NCBI GenBank assembly: GCA_963931925.1
Contig: OZ007569.1
Span: 15,009,045 to 15,073,044 of the forward strand
DNA from: Onchidella celtica
Lineage: Eukaryota > Mollusca > Gastropoda > Systellommatophora > Onchidiidae
Direction: 5' to 3'
Length of the DNA stretch: 64,000 nt
Shown: in pieces, positions 36,919 through 48,796 of the stretch
How the letters are laid out: each line of letters starts with the position of its first letter
Numbering within the stretch: position 1 is the first letter of the stretch
Position numbers and translations under genes: made by a program
The notes under the pieces: model-generated
Databases searched by the model: none
What the model saw: only the letters and a program-made list of their open reading frames with translations
Told to the model about the DNA's origin: nothing

Positions 36919-37129
36919 TTAAAAAAAATCGAAAGGTGTGGGTGTGAGTGCGATATGGAGTGAGTGTTTGTGACTGCGTGCACAGTTTGGTTAATCCCTG
37001 CCTGGTCTCCACCAATCAGCTCACTTGTCAATAATTACTGCAATGCGGGCAAACACAACGGCTGGTCCACGGCGGGAGGAAGCGGTCAGATTAAGAGATT
37101 GCGCCCCAAACTGCAGCAAAAATCTGGAT

Positions 37130-37550
37130 AGTGAGGGAGTGGCAGTGGGTGAGTGGGAGAATGAAGGAAGGGCGGGAATGAAGGAGGGGGAATGAAGGAG
37201 AGGGGGGGGTGAAGGAAGGGGGATAAAAGAGGGAATGAAAGATAGGGAATGAAGGAGAGGGGGGAATAAAGGAGAGGGAATGAAAGAAGGATAATGAAGG
37301 ATGGGGAATGAAGGAAGGGGAATGAGAGAGGGGAATGAAGGAGGGGGAATGAAGGAGGGGGAATGAAGGAGGGGGAATGAAGGAGGGGGAATGAAAGAGG
37401 GGGAATGAAAGAGGGGGAATGAAGGGAGGGGAATGAAAGAGGAGAATCAAGGAGCGGGAATGGAATAGAGGGAGTGAAGAGGTGGAACGAAGGAGGGGGA
37501 AATGAAAGAGGTGGAATGACAGAGGTGGAATGAAGGAGGAAAGGGTGGGT
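37130..37550 (+). repeat. 14-bp purine minisatellite (GGGGAATGAAGGAG)
   Basis: About 420 bp of GGGAATGAAGGAGG-like units, most regular at 37310-37400. It is purine-only over long stretches on the plus strand. The Ser/Pro/Phe-rich minus-strand frame of 119 codons is an artefact. Confidence 0.93.
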
Positions 37551-37867
37551 TAGCTACAGCGCTAAAGGAAAATAGGGAAGGAGAGAGAAAAATAGAAACA
37601 AAATCTTGACAGACGGGGCGGGTGATACTGAGAGGAAACTAAAAGGCAAAAAAAAAATATGTAAGCAACCAATAAATCGCCAGAAGAACCATTAATGTTA
37701 GTTAAGAACAGATTCCATAAATGATACCACGAAACAGTACAAGACAGAGACTGCTATTAAAACACAAAGGAATAGAGTAAAAAAAACAAGGGGAAAAAAA
37801 AGTGGGGGTGGGGGGGGGGGGGGGTTCATGGTGTTACAGGATTAGACTTTCAGAGGCACAGGGTCTC

Positions 37868-37972
37868 CAAGCGTACGGTCTCCTAACAACAGACTCTAGA
37901 GAGCGTACGGTCCCCCCCCCCCCCCGCCTAGCGCGAACTGCTAGTTAAGCCATGTATACGTTCCCCTGTTAC
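37868..37972. mobile_element. PAL-like terminal fragments
   Basis: GTACGGTCTCCTAACAACAG at 37873 matches the right end of PAL copies, and GCGTACGGTCCCC at 37901 repeats its core. ATACGTTCCCCTGTTACAAG at 37957 is a further related end. The intervening sequence does not match the family body, so these are isolated ends or a rearranged derivative. Confidence 0.4.
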
Positions 37973-38070
37973 AAGAGCCTTCTTCTAAAGAATGCACGAG
38001 GGGAATAAATAAACAGATGCGCGGGCGAATGATAAGCAAGAAGAGTTTACTATCTATATATAAAAACAGC

Positions 38071-38348
38071 AAGGAAAAAAAAATTCCTGTGAGGAAGAAA
38101 ATTAATGCCCAGACCTGAAAAAATTACATGTGGAAGATAGTTCTTTTTGTTACTATGTCTATTCCTTTGACATGAAAGCGAAGTGTCGTAATTTTGTAAT
38201 AAATGAAAATAGGCCTAAAAATATCGAATAATGCTTTCTCCTCAACAATGATTGCCTCCCTCCTGCCTTTGTTTTGTTTCGACTTTAACTTCCGGTTGCC
38301 TTTCAGAGTTTGAAGGCATGAGTTTCTGTACCGTCTGCCTTATGCACG
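38071..38348 (-). repeat. interspersed repeat D, copy 1 (minus)
   Basis: This 278-bp segment matches 51889-52168 in inverted orientation. Shared landmarks include GAGGAAGAAA, GCCCAGACC, ATTACATGTG, GACTATGT-type sequence with CCTTTGACAT, ATAGGCCTAAAAATATCGAA, CCTCAACAATGAT and CCGTCTGCCTTATGCACG. No open frame, tRNA box or clear terminal repeat is visible, so the class is unknown. Confidence 0.8.
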
Positions 38349-38465
38349 AAAAATTAACCCCCCCCCCCCCCCCAAAAAAATAGGGCAGTTCCAATGAATA
38401 CAGCTGGGATCATATAAACAGATATGTTCTCAAGTATACAAAGCCCACACTCCAGCACACATACA

Positions 38466-39124
38466 CACAAACACAGAAGGATTTTTTTTTTAAAATGACA
38501 AACAGATAAAAAAAAAAATTCAGATGATGTACAAAAAAAAAGAAGCAATATATATAAAATATATATCCGTCGCTTACCAGACGCAAATGACTCAGAGAGC
38601 AAGTGTGCAAATCACGGGCATAATAATACAATCATAAACTTTTCGAAGTGGTTATTTTCAAGGTATGTTTCATTGACCAATCAGAAGCTGTTTCAGTATT
38701 AATAAGGTAGGCGACGTTTACGCATCCTATTCCGATTTTATATCAAAGTTGGAACAATATAAATCTGAAACCTGGAGTTAGTTTCAAGGTATGTCTTGTA
38801 AATAACGGCTTGCTTGACTAATCAGGCGAAAAGGGGCTGGGGTAGCCTACTGACTGGCGATCGATGTACACACAAGTAGGTATGCCCTGTAAATAACGGC
38901 TTGCCACAAACACGGAAGGAAAAAAAAAAAGAATGACTGACAAAGACATTTTTTAAAAAATTTCAGATGATTAAAAAAAAAAGCAAGCTTACGTCAAGTC
39001 TATCACGCGGATCTCTATAGAAAAAACGCACATAATAAAAAAAATTTATATCCGCCGCTTACCAGATGCAAATGACTCAGAGAGCAAGTGTGCAAACCAC
39101 GGGCATTTACAATCATAAACTTTT
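38466..39124 (+). repeat. direct duplication of about 180-220 bp, copies 440-480 bp apart
   Basis: Copy A (38466-38643) and copy B (38905-39124) share CACAAACACAGAAGGA or CACAAACACGGAAGGA, TTCAGATGAT, ATATCCGTCGCTTACCAGA or its CCGCC variant, GCAAATGACTCAGAGAGCAA and CAATCATAAACTTTT. B carries an extra insert of about 50 bp near 38985-39035. Between them, GGTATGTCTTGTAAATAACG (38791) and GGTATGCCCTGTAAATAACG (38880) are another local duplicate. Confidence 0.85.
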
Positions 39125-39409
39125 ATCTTCTCAATGCATAAAAATAAACGGGAGATGGAGAAGAAGATGGAAACTCAAAAGCCAGAGTTATTATGTCAAA
39201 TCTGGCGCGGGATTCCACACGTAGTAAACTCCCTACATACCTCCTAGTCATCGGAAATCAGAAAAAAAAAGGGGCAATAACTTAACCCGCATTCCCCCGG
39301 GGCCGGTTTTAAATCCCATGCCCTGTTCCGAAGGGGTTAAAAGAACAATCCTGTTTCGCCTTCCCGTCGTGCCAAAGTCTGAAGGAAAAGAAAAATAGGC
39401 GAAGATTAA

Positions 39410-39632
39410 CCCCCTCTCTAACGCCCAGACGCAGAAACGTGGAAAGCTTTATTCAAAGCTTCTAAAACAGGCAAATCTATTTTAAACTGGTCAAACAAAG
39501 TGTAAAAATATCAAAATAAATCACATAAACTCCCTTTTTATTGATAAATTAAAAATTGTATTGGAAAACATTTTTAAAAATACTAGGTTCTGTTACATGT
39601 TGCCAATATGGACCATTTGGGCGCTAAAAGGG
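39410..39632 (+). mobile_element. TTAA-flanked piggyBac-like MITE, 223 bp
   Basis: TTAA lies at 39406-39409 and 39633-39636. The left end CCCCCTCTCTAACGCCCA pairs with the right end (reverse complement CCCTTTTAGCGCCCAAA). The interior is AT-rich and non-coding. Its left end resembles that of 8227. Confidence 0.65.
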
Positions 39633-40124
39633 TTAAGAAAAATAGAGAGGGGGGGGGGGAAGCTCCCTTAACCCCGATAATGATGGTCTGCTTCCCAATC
39701 AATAGCCGACGATTTCTAGTTGTGCCTTCTGGTCTGAGCAGTAGCTTAGCTTGTGTCGATACATAGGCCAGAGACAGGAGAAAAAAACTTCATTGCCAGT
39801 CGCGGTCCAACTTTGGTGCGACACAAAAATCTAATAATGAACCCCTTCAATTTGCATATACCCGGGCGCCTCCTCATGGGGAGAGATGACTGTCGCACTT
39901 TCGGGGTGGGGTCCTCCCTTCACCCCCCCCCCAACCCCCGGCCGGCCCCCCGTGATGTGCAACATGCGCATGCCCAGAAGTGAGTGGAGCCGGGAATGCT
40001 GGGTAGATGGTACCGGAAGTGAAATGAGTTTCGGAAACGAGAAGGCAAGGGCTTTTGTGTAGAGCGAGGGGAAAAAATTATGCCGGTGTTCTTTATTTGC
40101 CAGAATGAGTGGGTGGGGTGAGGT

Positions 40125-40185
40125 ATGTGAGAAAGCGAGAGAGAGAGAAAAAGATATAGAAAGAGAGAGAGAGAGAGATGAAGAG

Positions 40186-40223
<38 letters not shown>

Positions 40224-40560
40224 GGAGGTGAAGGGGGTGAGAGAGAAATGGAGGGCCTGGGAGGCAGACAGACAGAAACAGGGAAAGAGAGAGAGAGAGA
40301 GAGAGAGAGATATGGACAGAGAGATGAAGACAGAGATGGGGGGATTGAGAGACAGAAGCGGCGAAAGAGAGAATGTGGGAAGGAGTGTGTGAGAGAGAGA
40401 GAGAGAGGTGAGGGCAGAGAGTGAGAGAGAGAGAGAGAGAAGTGGGGAGAGAGACAGATGGACAGAATGAGAGAGACAGAGAAGCAGAGAGAGAGACAGA
40501 AAGATGGTGGGAGTGAAAGCGAGAGAGAGAGGGAGACTGAGAGAGAAAGAGAAAGGAGAG
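40125..40560 (+). repeat. (GA)n-rich tract with a (GT)n core
   Basis: About 435 bp of GAGA, GACAGA and GGGAGA sequence, with a GTGTGTGTGTGTGTGTGTGA run at 40188-40206. Three overlapping minus-strand frames of 171-257 codons, all Ser/Leu-rich, result from this composition and are not accepted as genes. Confidence 0.93.
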
Positions 40561-40799
40561 CGAGAGAAAAGTTGGATGAAAGAGATAAATGACCGAAGAC
40601 ACACACAAAAAGGCAGGTATTCTGTACCAGGAAAATAATCAGGAACGAGTGGGAGGAACGCGAGAAGGAGAGGAGGGAAAGAGAGGTGTGAAATAAAATA
40701 TTTATTAGATAGATGTTGCTGAGTAAATTATCTGGATCTTTTATTCATGGCAAGAAAATTAGGAAAAAATGAACGAGAGATAGAACAAATAAGTTAGTG

Positions 40800-41190
40800 A
40801 CCCTAGATAAAGGAACAAATAGATGGACGGATTGGAAATATAGATGAATTCCGGTTGAATGGAGAGGAAAAGATCTGGAAGGAAGATTGCAAAAAGGCTT
40901 TAAAAAGTGAAGAAATTGTACAAGGAAAGAGAGACGGAGATATGATATCGGTCCCTGCTGGAGGAACATGTAGATCGACAGAATGAAACAGTAGGTGAAT
41001 CAGGACGAAAGCAGGAGGAAATAGCCACCAGAAAGACTGCAAAAAGGATGACAAAATTATTATGGTATGGTGAGCGCGAGGGGGGAAATAATTATGATAC
41101 TGGTCCCTGTTGACAGAATGAAGTTGTAGATGAATCCAGGATGAAAGCTGAATGAAATAGCCTGGAGAAAGATTACAAAAAAAAACGACA
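40800..41190 (+). repeat. tandem repeat, about 135-150 bp unit, about three copies
   Basis: Landmarks AAGATTGCAAAAAGG (40883), AAGACTGCAAAAAGG (41034) and AAGATTACAAAAAAAA (41169) recur with upstream GATGAAT, GGATGAAAGC or GGACGAAAGC pieces and downstream ATGATATCGGTCCCTG or ATGATACTGGTCCCTG. Purine-rich and non-coding. Confidence 0.75.
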
Positions 41191-41671
41191 GAAATGTGAG
41201 TACACGGTACAAGGCCAAGCGTGCAGTGCAGCGGCACCTGTCGATACGAGGGTCTCCAGATCAGGCAACTGAAATCTAGTTAGGGGGCCGAGCTCCCTTA
41301 CATGTGAATGCGTGTCACAGAAATGTAGTTAGAGGCTTTGTCCACCGGAACATGTGAAGACATGGGATCTTGAGCGTGATAGGACGTGAGTGGAGAATCT
41401 TGTTCATTTCTGTCTCCGTGTGTTAGATACGCGTGTAAGCTACGATAATACGGCTTTAGGGTATTCAGCAAAGACAAACAGTTTATTGAGGTATGTTTTG
41501 TGGGAAAGTGTGTCATTAATGCCTGAATGCACGCATCTTTTTCACTGCAGGTTATTTTATTTACTTTCTTTCAATGTCATCAGGCAAGGTTGAGACATCT
41601 GGTTTAATCAAAAAAAAAAAAAAGGCCGGTATTTGTCTGGATGTTTGTCTACGGCGCCCATAGAGCACTGA

Positions 41672-41849
41672 AGCTGATTTTTCATGTTAGCGGAATCGGG
41701 AATGGCAACAGAAACGTCAAACTCCCTTCAAATGGTGAAACAGAAAGTTTGTACGGAATGCCATGTCGGTACGCATGGAGACACTCTTCCTTTTAACTAC
41801 CTGATGAATTTTTGCCGTTTTATTTCCCCGTAGACGTGAAAACTCAGCT
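41672..41849 (-). mobile_element. Harbinger-like MITE, copy 2 (minus)
   Basis: A 178-bp relative of 12299. Plus-strand ends are AGCTGATTTTTCATGTTAG and CGTGAAAACTCAGCT. Reverse complement gives the internal strings AAAATTCATCAGGTAGTTAA and GAGTGTCTCCATGCGTACC in the order found in copy 1. Flanking triplets are TGA and TGT, probably decayed from a TTA-type duplication. It lies 270 bp from copy 3 in the opposite orientation. Confidence 0.8.
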
Positions 41850-42119
41850 TGTCTCGTCTGTTTGGTTTTAGTTTTGTGGACTCTGAAGTTAAACCGGATC
41901 TTGCGCACTAGTGAGATTGAAGCAAATCTGTCTCGCTCTTTGATTCCAAGGAAGTTCAAGACTGAATGAAAACCAAGGCAAAATAGACTTGTCCTAGTAC
42001 CCTACTTGCCGCATCTATAAAAACCCAAAAATTTAAGCATCTGATCCAGTCTTCATCAGTTCAAGTAATGCTATAAAAACGTTAAGATAGACCCGCAAGA
42101 GATTAGAATGTTCTTCTTA

Positions 42120-42301
42120 AGACGTGTTTTCATGCGTACGGAAACCGTTAGAAAAATCCACCGAGTAGTAAAAAGAAAAAAATGTTTCCTTGTATACAGA
42201 AACGGCGTTCCCGTCCAAATGAAAACAATCTATTTCACCACTAGTAGGGTCTTTGGCGTGTCCGTTGCCGTGTCCGTTTCTGTACACATGAAAACCCAGC
42301 T
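42120..42301 (+). mobile_element. Harbinger-like MITE, copy 3
   Basis: The 182-bp element starts AGACGTGTTTTCATGCGTAC and ends ACACATGAAAACCCAGCT, with TTA at 42117-42119 and at 42302-42304. Internal AAATCCACCGAGTAGTAAAA and CACCACTAGTAGGG correspond to copy 1. Confidence 0.85.
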
Positions 42302-43578
42302 TTAGGCATGCTTAGATAGCAAACTGTTTTTGTATACACCGCCGTTCCCACGGACAATTACCTAATACATGTGCAAACTGCTTGTGGCTGCAGTATAATC
42401 CTGAGCAGGTTTTGAGGCGAGAAGACAATACTAATAATAATAAAAAGAAACCCCTTTCTTTCATTTCTCAAGCGTACAAATGACGTGCATGGCCAGCCCT
42501 GGAGAAAGATCGATCACTTGCCTGATTGACCGATTAATTGGTTAATTCATGAGATGATCTATGGCAGACAAATTCTTGACAAATCGTGGGTAAATGGAGC
42601 ATCAATCAATCTGCTACCCCAGCCATCCTGAGCTAAATATGCTGATCCCCAGACGAAGACAAAACAAAACAAAAAAGAAAAGAAAACCCTAGCGACACGC
42701 TCAGAAAATTGATCAAGAGTGAAAATGGAAATGTCAAAAATGTTGTCAATTGCCCAATTGTGAAAATTCCGTTAAGAAAATATTTCAACTGTGGAAAAAT
42801 AAAAGTCTTTCTGTTTTCATTATTTTCTTTTCCTGCGATCTCAAGAAGTTATCTCTTGTTCTGATTGCTGAACAGGATAAAATCCAGAGTCAGTGATCTT
42901 TTTGTGGTCTGAGGATTACAATTTGTTTTGCATAAAATCCTTCTGGCTGGGACAAGGACTCCAGCCCTGTATTATTCCTGTACTACAACTGATTTAAAGA
43001 GTCAGTGACCACGGCAGCGTTTTTTGTCGTTTTTTTTTCTTAAAGCAAGTGTGCAAGTTGACACTTTAAAAGAAGGACTTGGACAATGTCGGTACCTGAA
43101 TATCCACTGAATGTAAATAAAGATGGAAAGGGGACTTTTACAACATAATGCTTAACACAACTGTGCCTTAAAACCAGGCCATAGTGCATGTTAGGAAAAA
43201 CCCAGCTAAATATTTACCTCGGATAGTGATTTATTTCTTATGACAAACACCAAATGAAAGTAAATTGAACCAAAGCGGAGCTGAAAAGTTTAGAAGCATA
43301 TGAACTTCGTAATCTATGGCTCGTTATCGAAGGGGGAGGGCTGGAAGCCAAAATGAAACGGAATTCCATGTGTTCTTATCAGAATGGTCGTAAACACTCT
43401 CAAAAGAGAATATAATGGAATTTTCTGCTTGTATATCCTGAATTAGAGCTTGGTTACTCGGCAGGTGAGGGAAAATGAAACTGAACTTTGTAAGGCAAGG
43501 CCATTAATGTAATATCAAACCAAACTGCTGGGTATATTACAAGATGTGCTTGAGAGTAGATTTGTGCATGTGAGAGTA
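42302..43578. other. non-coding stretch, no gene recognised
   Basis: AT-rich unique-looking sequence without a recognised gene or element. Confidence 0.5.
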
Positions 43579-43821
43579 CCGAGGGGTGCCTTCGCAAGGA
43601 CCATATCGCCAGTTTTGTAAATTTTATAGGATTTGAAAGTTTGACATGAAGTATTAATGTCTGTTACGAACTTTAAATCCTCATCAATAATTAGGTCAAT
43701 TAATTCTATAATGGAATTCGCATCATGTCGAAATGTAGTACTTACCAAGGCGAAACAGAATAATATGGGGAAAAAAAATCGAAAATTTTCCAGTTACGGC
43801 GTTTGCGCAGGCACCCCTCGG
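43579..43821. mobile_element. TA-flanked MITE with imperfect 45-bp inverted ends
   Basis: The left end is CCGAGGGGTGCCTTCGCAAG and the right end (reverse complement) is CCGAGGGGTGCCTGCGCAAA, with similarity continuing to an AAATTTT motif about 45 bp in. TA lies on both sides (43577-43578, 43822-43823). A TA duplication suggests a Tc1/mariner-type or similar element. It is 243 bp. A 77-codon minus-strand frame crosses it without a known motif. Confidence 0.7.
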
Positions 43822-45359
43822 TATATAGTGTGAGTTAAGCTTTACTGTTTTATGTCCCGTTCTCCCTTATCGCAAAGGTTATCAAATATGGAAATAGCGA
43901 CGAATTATTGCCCTCATTCACTGTCTTACTTTGGGTATAGGTTTAAGGTTGTAATGTCATCAGAAGTCCGTGCTGATCTCAGACTTTTGACACCCCGAAA
44001 GACCTAAGTCATGTCTCGAACCAGGCAACCAGTCCTCCTGGACTCCAGAACTAAATGTTACATTGTCCTATATGAATAAATCGTTTCGCGTACTCTTCGT
44101 ATTGTCCCACTGGGAGGGAGAAGGTAAAGAATACCAATAAATTAGTAGCGAAAACTAATGTCATTAATGGCAGTGTGTGACATTATGGAAAGCCCGTGGG
44201 GGGTTGGGATGACCGGAGAACACACCCCCACGTCTAGACCCAAACACTGTGACATGGCCCCTGGAGAGGAGCGTGGCACGTTCGTGGGTCAGCCACTGAG
44301 ACAATACATACACTCTTCTGCCCCCAAAGGTATAGATAGTGACGACATATCCCAGAGTATTGCTTTCCTTTGACGCATCTCTCAACCACTGAAGCTCCGA
44401 TTCGCTCTTCGTCAGTACACCTACAGATTTACTGGAAGTTAAATTATATGCCAGAATAATAATAAAAAAAATCCCCTTCCCATTGCCCGGAAAGCTGGCA
44501 ACTGATTTGTTTCTGATACGATTACTGAAGAGAAATAACAAAAAATATACATTCTCGAATCCATTCCTTGTAAACTGAAGAGATGATATTCTTTTCTGTA
44601 GCATTGATGTACCCTGGCATCTGTTCCCTACAAAAGTGAGAAAATATTTACTATTTCTCCGGCATCAGATCGCATTCCTCTTCAGCTGATAATTGGGTTC
44701 GATATCAATCATATTAGGCAAAATATCATTTTCACCAGGTGATTAGTTTGAAGAGGCTAATAGCAGAGCCTGCCCCGGTACGGTGTACAATGATATATTT
44801 TCATACCTTTACATTTCTGTGGCCCGGATAGTGTTACACAGGGATCTCGGCAAGTGCTGTTGATACAGTATAATAATGATATAAATGTAACCCAATTACG
44901 TGCCGATGTGGGTACCAGAATAGCAACCAAAGCAAAAGTAATGATCCCGATGAGGCTGTTGGTCTTGATGACAGTTGCCATAGGTGTAGCCTGAAACTCT
45001 GGACAATGGGGGCCTTCCTTGGTCCAGTGACATGGATGCCTTCCAATATTGCTGTCACATGTTGGATGAAAGGCCAGCGTTTATTATGTAGGTCTGCTGG
45101 CAGTCACTCACCAATTTTAAGTGATCCATTACTATTGTTTGATGGATATTTATTCCATTCTAAATAGGCAGATATCATATTATGGTGACGCTCTCTATGT
45201 CTACAACTTGCGTGACAACCATGAATAAGTATAACTGTAAGTTTATTGTACTAATGTGCAAGTCAGAAGCACAATGTTCAGGCAATTTTCATTCTTTTTC
45301 TATAGAAATACGACATAATTATCATGTCTACGTAGAAGATTTATCGTCTCTTTTCAGAA
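43822..45359. other. non-coding stretch, no gene recognised
   Basis: Unique-looking sequence. Frames of 71-146 codons around 44158-45058 show no domain or splice context that would support a gene. Confidence 0.5.
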
Positions 45360-45525
45360 CATTTTTTCTTTCAGAGATGTGGTTTGGGCCAGGCAGCCCA
45401 AGAGTAAATGCCTCAAATAAACTGCCAGAAATGGGTTACACTGGACATTCGCCCAAAGCGGGATTAGACCCCAAGACCCTTGGCACACCAATTAAACGCC
45501 CTAACCACTAGAGACACGGTGAACT
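45360..45525 (-). mobile_element. tRNA-derived SINE (minus)
   Basis: On the minus strand, GTGTCTCTAGTGGTTAGGGC carries an A box and GGGGTCTAATCCCGCTTT, about 50 bp later, carries a B box. This is the spacing of a tRNA-like RNA polymerase III promoter. The body then runs GGCGAATGTCC, GTAACCCATTTCTGGCAG and GGGCTGCCTGGCCCAAAC toward 45370. It would not fold as a proper tRNA. Confidence 0.65.
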
Positions 45526-46429
45526 GAAAGAATTGAGGTGCAACTGGTGGATGCTAGGATCGACTTTGTCACCGGTGATGCCACCATTATTTCATAATCC
45601 TCGTTTTGTCACCTGATACTGAGACAACGTTCGCCATTCCCGGGAGAAAACGTCTCTGACAAAGTGGTGCCTGACCTGTTCTGTCCTACTACGTTATAAA
45701 TAACCGCTGAGCCCAAATCAGGTGATAACCATTTTTAATGGCATTACTTCAACCATTAGGTTATAAAGACAACTATAAGTCCCGAGCAAATAAAACAAAA
45801 AACGTGCTAGATTTTAAAAAAAACACAACACTTTCGGCTATGTACTTAAGAATGTACACAACATAGCGTACACTTACACGTGTACACAACATTACCCATA
45901 CCCAAGAGTGCAAACAACACTACATCCACTCTACATTCTCACTTGATTAAATAGGAGACAGATTTATCTCTTCACGACCTTCTGGCAATCAAACGCCATC
46001 CTCCTGCGCATGCGCGAGTATGGCCAACCAACCAACCAGCCAGCCAACCACATTATTTTATTCCGTACATTCCACGGGGTTGGATGTAATTATTGGTCCC
46101 GAATTAATTATTAAAAAGAACAATACGATTCCTACGGCCGGCCGAAATCACTTCAGTGGCACACAAAAGCGCCAGCGAAACAATGTTCACAGATATTCGT
46201 TGCTTATGCCCTTAACTAAATTACAGTGGCTCTCCCGGGCTTGCCAATGCAAATATGGACAAAATGAATTATTTCTGGGGCTCGGTTTTCTACAAATAAG
46301 CAGTGCAAAGCAAAGCCAAGGATTGTTTGGTAAAGGAAAACAAAAAAAGTTCAAGCTACGAAAAGCTGCAAAAAAAATAAATAATTAAATTACACCCACG
46401 AGAGGTGGGGGGGGGGGGGGGGGCTCACC
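45526..46429. other. non-coding stretch, no gene recognised
   Basis: Contains repeated GTACACAACAT motifs around 45845-45910. The 122-codon plus-strand frame at 46020-46388 opens with a CCAACCAACCAGCCAGCCAA microsatellite and is not convincing. Confidence 0.5.
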
Positions 46430-47075
46430 GGGGAGAAGCTGGGTGGCCGAGGATAGAAGGATACCAGGAGTCATGAAATGGGTAATCATTGGGGGGGGGG
46501 GGGGTATGAAAGTGTTGATTTCTAAAAAATATAAAAAAATTCAAATAAACTAAAGGCATGATTGATCGAATGATTATTTGACAGCTGAAATGTGTTTTGT
46601 CATTGGTGTCTTTGTTGTTGCTTTATTTTTTATAGATTAGGCGATTTTCCTATCATAATGTAATTTTTTGGCTCCTCTGCAACACTTACAATACCGATTT
46701 TCTGCAAATGCCTTGTGGGGAAACTGAGCTGCCATACAGCAAAGGAGGAGGTAAGGAGTCAGTAAATGGGCAATTTTTTTTTTTTCAGATTAATTGAAAA
46801 TATTAACATTTCTAAAAGAAAAAATGTCCAATAAACTAAAAGCATAACTGATCGGACGATTATTTGACAGCTCAAATGTCTTTTCTTGCTGTTGATGTTG
46901 TTTTTAATGTCTATTGCTTGTGCGGTTTTTCCGTTCATAATACATGTTGTTGTTTTTCTTCTTGGTAGCACTGCAACACTTGTAATACCAACTTTCTGTG
47001 AATGCCTTGGTGGGAAACTTGGTGGGTCCATAGAAATTTCCCATTGAGCAAGACTGGTGGGGTGGGGTAGTGAGG
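46430..47075 (+). repeat. tandem duplication, about 289-bp unit, two full copies plus a part
   Basis: CTAAAGGCATGATTGATCG (46549) and CTAAAAGCATAACTGATCG (46836) anchor two copies. Both continue ATTATTTGACAGCT, a GTTGTTG or TGATGTTG region, TCATAAT, TGCAACACTTNNAATACC, TTTCTG and AATGCCTTG. AGGAGTCATGAAATGGG (46470) and AGGAGTCAGTAAATGGG (46755) show that a partial unit precedes. Confidence 0.85.
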
Positions 47076-47294
47076 GTGTGAGATAATATGAAATAAAGAG
47101 AAACAAGAGTATTCAAGTCTGGGCAGATCCTGTTGTGTTACGGAAAAAGGGTGCATAGGCCAACCTAGATCAAATTCACTTTTGAACAGTATTGTTTATG
47201 AAATGAAATGTGTCCTGCCTTCCTAAATGGTCGTATGTTTGCTCGACTAATACTTTCTTTTCGCCATCATCAAATAATAATGAAAAGTGAATGG

Positions 47295-47455
47295 AATGAA
47301 ATCAAAATGAGAGTGAGAGATGGAGACAGAAAGAGAGACAGACAGAAAGAGAGAGAGGAGAAGAAGAAGAGAGTGAGGTGACAAAGACTGAAAGAGAGAA
47401 AAAAAGAAAGAGAGAGAGAAAGAAAGAGACAGAGACAGAGACAGAGAGAGAGAAG
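47295..47455 (+). repeat. (GA)n-rich microsatellite
   Basis: GAGA, GACAGA and AAGA runs over about 160 bp. Ser/Leu-rich minus-strand frames are artefacts. Confidence 0.93.
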
Positions 47456-47459
47456 GTGT

Positions 47460-48012
47460 GAAATGCACAAAGCACACGCTTACACCTGTCTGTAATCCAG
47501 ACAACCAACTGAGATTGACCCTACCAGTACTAGTACCCTGCAGTCTAATGGTGAAAAAAGAATCGCCAGTTCACATTTCCTTTGAATCACATGAAAATTT
47601 TCGTCATCCCCCTCTACCATTCTAACTTTAGCTCGCGTACTGATGATACAAGCCGAGAAATCAATGGCATCAAGGCATCCGGAAGGCAGGCAGCTGACGG
47701 AAGGTACTCGAGGGGCAGCCCGGACAAACTGGACACTAACGCAGACAATACCGGACTGTGTTTGCTAAAGATGCCCAGTCAAACAGTGCTGGCAGCCCGG
47801 CGGACTCATGCCAATAACTGCGCAGTTAGCCCGCCGGAACAAGAGCCCTGCTTGCATTGAATCTAAATTTCTACAGACGGGAAAATGCCTAGGTCTGTTA
47901 AAAGAAGGGAGAATGTCAGATAGACAGAATTAAATGAGAGTAAATGAGCTTCTTTGTGTGTTACAGTAGAGAGGCAGGCGCAGGGAGACAGGGAAAAAAA
48001 GCTTCATCAAAT
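47460..48012. other. non-coding stretch with a GC-richer patch
   Basis: About 47640-47860 is less AT-rich than its surroundings and holds a 92-codon plus-strand frame (47582-47860). It has no recognisable domain and I see no clear splice pair. It could be an unannotated exon or chance. Confidence 0.35.
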
Positions 48013-48152
48013 AGATAGACAGACAGAGAGACAGATAGACAGACAGTGAGACAAATGGACGGACGGACGGACAGACAGACGGACCAACAAACGGATCGAC
48101 AGACAGACAGACACACAGATACAGATAGATAGATAGATATATAGATAGACAA

Positions 48153-48241
<89 letters not shown>
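48013..48241 (+). repeat. (GACA)n then (GATA)n microsatellite
   Basis: GACA, GGAC and CAGA units to about 48120, then a nearly pure GATA array to 48241. The transition mirrors the arrays at 28553 and 55303. Confidence 0.97.
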
Positions 48242-48242
<1 letters not shown>

Positions 48243-48796
48243 GCTTACATACTCAGCTGGCTACACTTTCTGTTAAGATCGTGGGAAAACGAGAATAAGA
48301 TGGCAAAGGAAAAGGAATTAATATTCTTTTTTTGTATATTTTTCCCCTCTTCTTTCAGGCAGCTCTATCCCCTTGCCGTATTTCACTCTTGCCCTTCACA
48401 ACTTGAAAAATCTGGCCACACCTGTCTCTACGAAAACAACTTAGCTTGCATAATGTGTCTGTTAATGAAAGAATTCTGTATTCAAGTGTGCCTAAATATG
48501 AAGCTTTGATATGTCCTTGTTATTACTTCAGGATGATTATGATGAAAACCCCGGAGATAACGCTACAATAAAAGAGAATGATAAAATGCCCTGCCGTTGG
48601 GAAAACAACAATGAGCTCCATCTATAAACTGATACACATTTCTCCGAGTTCCATTTGAATGACCACTATATTGCTTGATGCACAAAAGACAATTTATACA
48701 TACTGTGAAATAAGACATGAATCAGTCCGGGGAAACTTTCACGAAGTCACGGGAAATAAATGCAATTTAAAAAAATTTAATGATTGTGTCAACAAT
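48242..48796. other. non-coding stretch, no gene recognised
   Basis: AT-rich unique-looking sequence. Confidence 0.5.

Noticed and set aside
39297-39337. TTAA-bounded 41-bp segment with CCCG and GGGG ends
   Set aside because: Too short for a credible element. Likely coincidental TTAA spacing.
39831-40608. Three overlapping minus-strand frames of 171-257 codons
   Set aside because: Ser/Leu/Pro runs from GA and GT microsatellites. All three frames are open at once, which is typical of repeats.
43515-43748. A 77-codon minus-strand frame across the TA-flanked MITE
   Set aside because: It covers element ends and shows no known motif, so it is probably chance.
47582-47860. A 92-codon plus-strand frame in a GC-richer patch
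   Set aside because: No recognisable domain or convincing splice pair. Kept only as a remark in the features.
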